Shown here: piece after piece, positions 58,157 to 64,000 of the stretch
How positions within the stretch are numbered: the first letter of the stretch is position 1
Layout: each line of letters starts with the position of its first letter
Assembly (NCBI RefSeq): GCF_902706095.1
Contig: NZ_CACSJP010000003.1
Span: 372,001 to 436,000 of the forward strand
DNA from: Rhizobium sp. 18065
GTDB taxonomy: Bacteria; Pseudomonadota; Alphaproteobacteria; Rhizobiales; Rhizobiaceae
Length of the DNA: 64,000 nucleotides
Direction: 5' to 3'
Position numbers and translations under genes: made by a program
Notes under the pieces: model-generated
Database searches by the model: none
Told to the model about the DNA's origin: nothing
What the model saw: only the letters and a program-made list of their open reading frames with translations

Positions 58157-59755
58157 TTACTCGGCGATGTCGACGTTTTCGAAGGTGAAGTCACCGAGCG
58201 GGCTCTGAACGAAACCAGAGACTTCCTTGCGCATCGGTACGATGGACAGGGAGTGGTCGATGGTGGCCCAAGGAGCTTCCTTCTTGAAGACCAACTGGGC
58301 TTCTTCGTAAAGCTTCGTGCGTTCTGCCTGGTCGGACGTGACCTTGGCCTTCTTCACCAGGGCGTTGAACTCTTCGTTGCACCACTGAGCGCGGTTGTTG
58401 CCGCCCACGGCTTCGCAGCCGAGCAGGGTGTCGAGGAAGTTGTCCGGGTCGCCATTGTCGCCGGTCCAGCCAAGCATGACAGCGCCGTCACGATCCTTGG
58501 CCTTCGAACGGTCGAGATATTCGGCCCATTCGTAGGAAACGATCTCGACCTTGACGCCGATCTTGGCAAAGTCGTCCTGCATGATTTCAGCCGCACGGCG
58601 TGCGTTCAGCATGTAGGGACGCGATACCGGCATCGCCCAGATCTTCATCGACAGATCCTTGACGCCGGCAGCTTCGAGCGCCTTCTTGGCGGCGTCGAGG
58701 TCGTAGGCATCATCCTGCGTGGCTTCGTTGTAGGACCACATTGTCGGCGGGATCGGGTTCTTGGCCGGTGTTGCCATGCCCTGGAAGACGGCATCGACGA
58801 TGGCCGGCTTGTTGATCGCCTGGTTCAGCGCCTTGCGCACTTCAGGCTTGTCGAAAGGAGCCTGGGTTGTGTTGTAGGCGAGGTAGGCGACGTTCAGGCC
58901 TTCCTGTTCCATGACGGTCAGGGTGTCGTCGGTCTTCATCGCAGCAACGTCGGCTGCGTTCGGGAACGGCATCAGGTGGCATTCGCCAGCCTTGAGCTTC
59001 TGGTAACGAACGGCAGCATCTGTGGTGATCGCGAAGACGAGATCGTCGATCTTCGGTGCGCCACCCCAATAGTCGGCGTTCTTCTTGAAGCGGATGACGG
59101 CATCCTGCTGGTAACCGACGAAGGAGAACGGACCCGTGCCGACCGGCATCTGGTTGAGCTGTTCCTTCTTACCTGCCTTTTCGAGGCTGTCGGCATATTC
59201 CTTCGACAGGATCGAGGCGAACGGCATGGCGAGGTTCGCGAGGAACGGTGCTTCCGGCTTGTTGAGCGTGATCTTGACCGTCAGGTCATCGACCTTTTCA
59301 ATCGACTTGATCAGTTCCGGGAAGCCCATGCCTGCGGCATATTCCCAGGAAGTGCCGGCGACATACTGGTTCCACGGATGGTCGGCCTTGATCTGGCGTT
59401 CCAGCGAGAAGATCACGTCGTCCGCGTTGAATTCGCGGCTCGGGGTGAAGAATTCGGTGGTGTGGAACTTGACGCCCGGACGCAGCTTGAATGTGTATTC
59501 GGTGCCTTCGGCATTGACGATATAGCTTTCAGCCAGACCGGCTTCAGCTTCCGTGGTGCCTGGCTTGAATTCCATCAGGCGGCTGTAAACTGGATGCGCC
59601 GAAGCGTCGAATGTGGTGCCCGCGGTGTACATGCCCGGGTCGAAGCCTTCCGGCGAACCTTCCGAGCAATAGACGAAGGTCTTGGCGCTGGCGGCGCTGG
59701 AAAGGAACGTAGCCGCGAGCAAAGCGGCGGCGGCAAAGCCAAACTTGTATTTCAT
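58157..59755 (-). CDS. dppA: Dipeptide-binding periplasmic protein DppA
   Basis: This 532-residue SBP_bac_5-family binding protein has a signal peptide MKYKFGFAAAALLAATFLSS ending at ASA, then KTFVYCSEGSPEGFDPGMYT, very close to the classic DppA N-terminus of enteric bacteria. VRKALNQAINKPAIVDAVFQG and WTGDNGDPDNFL are typical ligand-pocket segments. ATG 59755 follows GGGAGAC; the longer open frame to 60001 is upstream DNA. It binds dipeptides, and possibly aminolevulinate or heme-like ligands as reported for DppA homologues, for DppBCDF. Confidence 0.93.
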   Translation of the reverse strand: MKYKFGFAAAALLAATFLSSAASAKTFVYCSEGSPEGFDPGMYTAGTTFDASAHPVYSRLMEFKPGTTEAEAGLAESYIVNAEGTEYTFKLRPGVKFHTTEFFTPSREFNADDVIFSLERQIKADHPWNQYVAGTSWEYAAGMGFPELIKSIEKVDDLTVKITLNKPEAPFLANLAMPFASILSKEYADSLEKAGKKEQLNQMPVGTGPFSFVGYQQDAVIRFKKNADYWGGAPKIDDLVFAITTDAAVRYQKLKAGECHLMPFPNAADVAAMKTDDTLTVMEQEGLNVAYLAYNTTQAPFDKPEVRKALNQAINKPAIVDAVFQGMATPAKNPIPPTMWSYNEATQDDAYDLDAAKKALEAAGVKDLSMKIWAMPVSRPYMLNARRAAEIMQDDFAKIGVKVEIVSYEWAEYLDRSKAKDRDGAVMLGWTGDNGDPDNFLDTLLGCEAVGGNNRAQWCNEEFNALVKKAKVTSDQAERTKLYEEAQLVFKKEAPWATIDHSLSIVPMRKEVSGFVQSPLGDFTFENVDIAE

Positions 59756-60256
59756 GAGCAGTCTCCCAGTGGCGTTGGACCATGACTGTCCGGTCGCCGG
59801 TTCTTTTGGTTCCGTGGTGCGTGTTTCGCACCCAGTGTTTTGCAGAACGAGGTATTGATCCTCATTCCGGCGTACCGAGACGGCGATAACGCATTGGCTG
59901 TCGTAAAGAGGCCAGTGCGTGTGCCCGACGTCAAGGCCCGCATGCTCAACGTCATATCGGCTTAAAAAACGTTGTAAAGAGAGATTCCGCCGCAATATCA
60001 CTTCATTTTAGACTGGAATTTGGCGAAATTTGCCAAGTGCAGGATAAAATTCGCAAAAATTAATAGTAAGTTAGGCATACGAAATTTGATTTAGTGATAT
60101 GATAGAAGCATTAGTTTCCAAGGGCTTCGTGTAGGGACGTCGCAAAACGGAAAGCTGTTTTGGTTGGTTTTGACGATGATTTTACCACGTCTTGTCGCTT
60201 GATCAATCGATCAAGAAAAGGGAAGTCGGGAGGGGCTTGGGGTCCCCTCCCTCCCC
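59756..60256. other. Intergenic region upstream of dppA
   Basis: This 501-bp stretch is markedly AT-rich at 60000-60120. No credible gene is seen. It must contain the dppA promoter (leftward). At its right end, 60228-60251 is the stop signal of the RND pump gene, and a second perfect dyad, CTTGATC-AATC-GATCAAG, occupies 60198-60215. Confidence 0.55.
60228..60251 (-). terminator. Terminator hairpin after the RND pump gene
   Basis: GGGAGGGG (60228-60235) pairs with CCCCTCCC (60244-60251), just past the stop codon at 60257. In the leftward direction CTTCCCTTTTCTTG follows, a weak T-rich tail. A second dyad lies 13 bp further. Confidence 0.65.
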
Positions 60257-63200
60257 TTATTCGGTCACCAGCTTTTTGGGCGTGCGACCGAAGAATAGCG
60301 AATAGGCGGCTGGCAGAACCAGAATGGTCAGCACCGTTGCCACGAGGATGCCACCCATCATCGCATAGGCGAGCGGCCCCCAGAAAATTCCTCGAGAGAT
60401 CGGGATGAGTGCGAGCACCGCCGTCATTGCCGTGAGCATGATCGGGCGGAAGCGTCGAACGGCTGAGCCGACGATTGCTTCCGAGCGCTCCATGCCGGCG
60501 GCAATGTCCTGATCGATCTGGTCGATGAGGATAATCGAATTGCGGATGATGATGCCGAGAAGCGCGATGACCCCGAGGATCGCGACGAAGCCGAAAGGTG
60601 CGCCGGAGATCAGCAATGCTGCCGACGCCCCGATGATGCCGAGCGGGCCCGTTGCCAGGACCAGCATCGCCTTGCCGAAATGCTGGAGCTGGATCATCAG
60701 CAGCACGACGATGACAAGCAGCATGATCGGAGCTTTTGCGGCAATCGAGTTCTGGCTCTCGGCGCTGTCTTCGGCTCCGCCCTGTATCTCGACGAGGTAT
60801 CCGGCGGGCAGCCGATCCCGCAGCGGTTGGAGCTCGGCAAACATCTTCATCGTGACGTCGTTCGACTGAACGTCATCTGGAAGGGTTGCGCGGACGGTGA
60901 TCGTCGGCAGGCGGTTACGTCTCCATTCGATGCCCTGCTCCAGGGTAGGCACGACTTTGGCGACCTGCGACAAGGGCACGAAAGTTCCGTTGTCGGTCGG
61001 GATGTAGATCGAGTTGACAGCTGTCAACAGCTTGCGGCTTTCCTCCGGTTCGCGGGCAACGATCGAGATTGTCTCCTCCCCTGCTCGCACGTCCGCCAGC
61101 GGTGCGCCACTCATTGTCGCCTGCAACATCTGACGCAGCCGCTGCGAAGTGACGCCAAGCGCGCGTGCACGATCCTGGTCGACCACCAGCTTCATCGCAG
61201 TCACGGGCTCAAGCCAATCGTCGTGAACGGCTTGCAGGACCGGGTTGGCGTTGAAGGTCTTCTTGACCTCGTCGGCAATCCGGCGAACCTCTGTGCGATC
61301 CGGCCCCGAAATGCGCATCTGGACCGGCCATCCTGTCGGCGGGCCCAGAAACAGGCGGTCGACCTTGCCGCGGATATCGGGGAAGTCGGCAGCGAGCATG
61401 TCGCGGATCTTGGTGATCAATCGCTCGCGCCCTTCTTCGTTTTTGGCCATGACCAGAAGCTGGGCGTAGTTCGGATTGCGCAGTTGCTGGTCGAGCGGCA
61501 GGAAGAAACGCGGTGCCCCCTCCCCGATATAGGTCGCAACGAAACGTTGATCGTCTTCCTTGAGGATGCGGTCTTCGAGAACAGTCGCCTGACGTTCGAC
61601 TTCGGAAATCGACGTACCTTCCGGTAGCCACAGATCGACGAGGATTTCCGGCCGTGAGGATTGCGGGAAGAAGTTCTGCGGGATGAACTGGAAGGCCCAC
61701 AGGCTGGTGACGAACGCGGTGAGTGTCAGCAGGATCACGATGATCCGGTGCTTGACCGCCCATACGACGGTGGAACGCAGCCGATGGTAAAACGGTGTGT
61801 CGAAAGCATCGTGATGGCTGCCGGCATGGTGCCTCTGCTTGAGGATCATGTAGCCGAGCCAAGGCGTGAAGTAGACGGCCACGAACCATGATATGACGAG
61901 CGAGATGCCGACGACGTAGAAGAGCGACCGGACATATTCGCCCGCGGTCGATTCCGCAAAGCCGACAGGAATGAAGCCGGCGATGGTAATCAGTGTCCCG
62001 GTCAGCATCGGGAAGGCAGTTGATGAGTAGGCAAAACTCGCCGCGTCGATCTTGTGCAATCCTTCCTCCAGTTTACGCTCCATCAACTCCACGACGATCA
62101 TCGCGTCATCGACAAGAAGCCCGAGTGCGATGATCAGGGCGCCGAGTGAGATGCGCTGAAGGTCAAGCCCGAATTGGTACATGACGGCAAAGGTTGCGGC
62201 GAGAACGAGCGGGATGGCAATGGCGATAACCAGGCCAGAGCGCCAGCCGATCGAGATGAAGGATACGACAAGCACGATCAACAGCGCCTCGCCGAGTGCC
62301 TTCATGAATTCGCCGACGGCCTCTTCCACGACTTCAGGCTGGTTGGAAATCTGCGAGACCTCCACCCCAAGCGGCAGGCTAACCTGAAAACGGGACAGAG
62401 TTTCCTCGACCGACTTGCCGACATCGGTGACGTTGAACCCTTTGGTCATCACCACGCCGACCTGGACGGAATCCTGGCCGTTGAAGCGGAACTTGCGCTG
62501 GTAAGGGTCTTCGAGGCCTTCTGTGACGGTGGCGATGTCGCCAAGCCTGGTGACCTGGTCGCCGGCCTTGAGGCGGAGTTCGCGGATGTCTTCGGCGGCG
62601 CTGAAGCCGCCATCGACCGCGATGCGCACCGAGCGCTCGTTCGTGTCTATGGAGCCGGTGGCATCGATAGCGTTCTGGCCTGCAAGTGCATCCTGGAGAT
62701 CGGTAAAGGTCAGGCCGCGCTCGGCGAGGGCTTTCGAGGAGACCTCGATAAAGATCTTCTGTGGCTGATCGCCAAGGATCACGGCTTTTTCAACGCCCGC
62801 GGTGGACAGAAGCACGTCGCGCGCCTGGATCGCGTATTTCTTCAGCTCCGGATAGCTGTAGCCATCGCCGGTGAGGGAATAGAGCGTGATATAGGTGTCG
62901 CCGAATTCGTCATTGAAATAGGGGCCGAGCAGGCCTTCCGGCAGCTCGTTTTCGATATCGCTGACCTTCTTGCGCACCTGATAGAAGGCGTCCGCCACGT
63001 CCTGCGCGTCGGTATTTCCCTTGACCTGGAGTGTGATGATCGCCGAGCCGGCGCGTGTGTAGGATTTCACCCAGTCGAGATAGGGGGTCTCCTGAAGCTT
63101 GCGCTCGATCTTGTTGACCACCTGGTCCTGCATGTCGGTGATCGACGCACCTGGCCAGAAGGCCTGCACGACCATGACTCGGAAGGTGAAGTCTGGATCT

Positions 63201-63337
63201 TCCTTCTGGCCCATGCGCATCAGGCCGAATAGCCCGGCGATCAGGATGAGGCCGAAAAGGAAGCGCGCCATGCTGGGATGGCCGATCGCCCAACGCGACA
63301 GATTGAAAGAGCCGTGGTCGACGGGTGGGGTGTTCAT
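60257..63337 (-). CDS. RND-family multidrug efflux permease (AcrB-like)
   Basis: This is a 1026-residue inner membrane pump. The N-terminal helix (ARFLFGLILIAGLFGLMRMG) is followed by a large periplasmic domain and the TM4 proton-relay pair Asp-Asp in LGLLVDDAMIVVELMERKLEEG. The second half repeats the fold, with GIIIRNSIILIDQIDQDIAAG and RRFRPIMLTAMTAVLALIPI. It is a drug/proton antiporter of the hydrophobe-exporting type rather than a metal pump; the AcrB-like DD pair supports this. It is downstream of, and probably co-transcribed with, the adaptor gene at the right edge. No outer membrane factor gene is visible. Confidence 0.92.
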   Translation of the reverse strand: MNTPPVDHGSFNLSRWAIGHPSMARFLFGLILIAGLFGLMRMGQKEDPDFTFRVMVVQAFWPGASITDMQDQVVNKIERKLQETPYLDWVKSYTRAGSAIITLQVKGNTDAQDVADAFYQVRKKVSDIENELPEGLLGPYFNDEFGDTYITLYSLTGDGYSYPELKKYAIQARDVLLSTAGVEKAVILGDQPQKIFIEVSSKALAERGLTFTDLQDALAGQNAIDATGSIDTNERSVRIAVDGGFSAAEDIRELRLKAGDQVTRLGDIATVTEGLEDPYQRKFRFNGQDSVQVGVVMTKGFNVTDVGKSVEETLSRFQVSLPLGVEVSQISNQPEVVEEAVGEFMKALGEALLIVLVVSFISIGWRSGLVIAIAIPLVLAATFAVMYQFGLDLQRISLGALIIALGLLVDDAMIVVELMERKLEEGLHKIDAASFAYSSTAFPMLTGTLITIAGFIPVGFAESTAGEYVRSLFYVVGISLVISWFVAVYFTPWLGYMILKQRHHAGSHHDAFDTPFYHRLRSTVVWAVKHRIIVILLTLTAFVTSLWAFQFIPQNFFPQSSRPEILVDLWLPEGTSISEVERQATVLEDRILKEDDQRFVATYIGEGAPRFFLPLDQQLRNPNYAQLLVMAKNEEGRERLITKIRDMLAADFPDIRGKVDRLFLGPPTGWPVQMRISGPDRTEVRRIADEVKKTFNANPVLQAVHDDWLEPVTAMKLVVDQDRARALGVTSQRLRQMLQATMSGAPLADVRAGEETISIVAREPEESRKLLTAVNSIYIPTDNGTFVPLSQVAKVVPTLEQGIEWRRNRLPTITVRATLPDDVQSNDVTMKMFAELQPLRDRLPAGYLVEIQGGAEDSAESQNSIAAKAPIMLLVIVVLLMIQLQHFGKAMLVLATGPLGIIGASAALLISGAPFGFVAILGVIALLGIIIRNSIILIDQIDQDIAAGMERSEAIVGSAVRRFRPIMLTAMTAVLALIPISRGIFWGPLAYAMMGGILVATVLTILVLPAAYSLFFGRTPKKLVTE

Positions 63338-63376
63338 GGCAATGGTCCGCGCGGGAGGAACGGGAAGGGATCTGGA

Positions 63377-64000
63377 TCAGGGCGTTTCGCTGGTGCTGCC
63401 GGTGACGGCAGGCTCTACGGCTTCGGCCGAATGCGTCAGAACGCCCTCGGGAAGCTTGACCTTCATGTCTTCCGCCATGAACTGGGTTCCGGCCGCGACG
63501 ACCAGATCGCCGGGCCGAATGCCGTCAGAAATCTTTATCCCAATATCGGTGAATTCGGCGACCTTGACCGGCCGCGCATGCACGGTGCCATCGAGCCGCT
63601 CCACCGTCCAGACAATCGTCTGCTGGCCAGGGTCGCGCGCAAGCGCCGACAGAGGCAGGCTGTAGTGATTGTCGGCGGTCGGCGTTGTCGCTGTCACGCC
63701 AGCAGTCATGCCGAGGAGCACGCGGGCATCTTCGGGAAGCGAAATACGAACGGCGAATGTCCTGGAGCTGGCATCGGCGGAACCGGCGACTTCGCGAACA
63801 GTGCCCTTGAGCGTGACACCGGCATTCGACCAGAACGTGACGTCGACGATCTTGCCGGTGTTAAAGGCGAAGATCTCGTTCTCCGGCACGGCAATCAGGA
63901 CTTCCTTTTCGCCGTCGGCAGCAACCGTGACGACGGGGCTGCCGGCTGAGACGACCTGGCCGGCATCGGCATTGATCGTGGTGACGATGCCGGGTTTGTC
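63377..64000 (-). CDS. RND efflux periplasmic adaptor (HlyD/MFP), 5' end cut off
   Basis: This partial gene runs off the right edge. The visible 207 codons encode the C-terminal part of a membrane fusion protein: a lipoyl-like half (GIVTTINADAGQVVSAGSPVVTVA), then the beta-barrel domain (VPENEIFAFNTGKIVDVTFWSN, RISLPEDARVLLGMTAGV) and the membrane-proximal domain. The frame is open through to the window end, so an internal GTG at 63889 is not the true start. It links the RND permease at 60257-63337, 39 bp downstream, to an outer membrane channel. Confidence 0.9.
   Translation of the reverse strand, partial: DKPGIVTTINADAGQVVSAGSPVVTVAADGEKEVLIAVPENEIFAFNTGKIVDVTFWSNAGVTLKGTVREVAGSADASSRTFAVRISLPEDARVLLGMTAGVTATTPTADNHYSLPLSALARDPGQQTIVWTVERLDGTVHARPVKVAEFTDIGIKISDGIRPGDLVVAAGTQFMAEDMKVKLPEGVLTHSAEAVEPAVTGSTSETP

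Noticed and set aside
58007..59785. Long forward open frame of 592 codons opposite dppA
   Set aside because: It is antisense to a clear DppA gene with signal peptide and family motifs; its protein matches nothing recognisable, and long antisense frames are common at this GC.

Overview
The window looks like part of a secondary replicon (chromid, linear chromosome or megaplasmid) of a Rhizobiaceae bacterium (Rhizobium/Agrobacterium/Sinorhizobium group). The reasons are high GC, a RIME-like rhizobial palindromic repeat near 1.5 kb, a minCDE operon (carried on secondary replicons in this family) preceded by a perfect CtrA box, and many rhizobial-type ABC importers and regulators. I saw no rRNA, tRNA or CRISPR array.

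Layout. 0.4-7.4 kb: extracellular polysaccharide genes (GT4 glycosyltransferase, pyruvyltransferase-like protein, Wzy/ligase-like membrane protein, secreted GH16 glycanase) with LuxR-type and Crp/Fnr-type regulators. 7.7-25.9 kb: a PKS-NRPS cluster made of a free-standing A-PCP protein, a 2717-residue KS-AT-ACP-aminotransferase-C-A-PCP megasynthase whose A domain carries a glycine-like code, and a C-PCP-TE terminator. It is accompanied by a GINT1-like protein, an Sfp-type PPTase, a DegT-family aminotransferase and a GMC oxidoreductase. 26.0-27.9 kb: minCDE. 28.0-29.5 kb: a 1.43-kb IS of the ISNCY/IS1202 type with a 19/20-bp target duplication, inserted against a dif-like Xer site. 29.5-30.4 kb: a RES/Xre toxin-antitoxin pair with a 33-nt GT repeat upstream.

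30.6-38.4 kb: an NmrA-like oxidoreductase with divergent HxlR regulator, a TadG-like VWA protein, a PAS-PAS-HTH regulator, a small membrane protein, a ketodeoxygluconate module (kdgK, kduD, GntR) and a globin. 38.4-46.9 kb: a catabolic cluster that at first sight reads as hut (histidine use) but lacks hutI and hutG. It pairs a HutU-like hydratase with a DUF917 (S-methyl-thiohydantoin desulfurase family) protein, a hydantoinase-like amidohydrolase, an M20 N-carbamoyl-amino-acid hydrolase and a HAL-family lyase that lacks the Ala-Ser-Gly triad of the MIO cofactor. This gene set fits stepwise breakdown of ergothioneine or a related thio/methyl-histidine to glutamate. A 29-bp motif is shared by the two promoter regions of the cluster, and the regulator is a LysR-type protein with a duplicated HTH.

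47.0-64.0 kb: VapBC with a clear operator, a methyltransferase, a siderophore-type Fe ABC importer, a YitT protein, an aromatic aminotransferase with divergent Lrp regulator, a complete dipeptide ABC importer (dppA-BCDF order) and an RND efflux pump whose adaptor gene runs off the right end.
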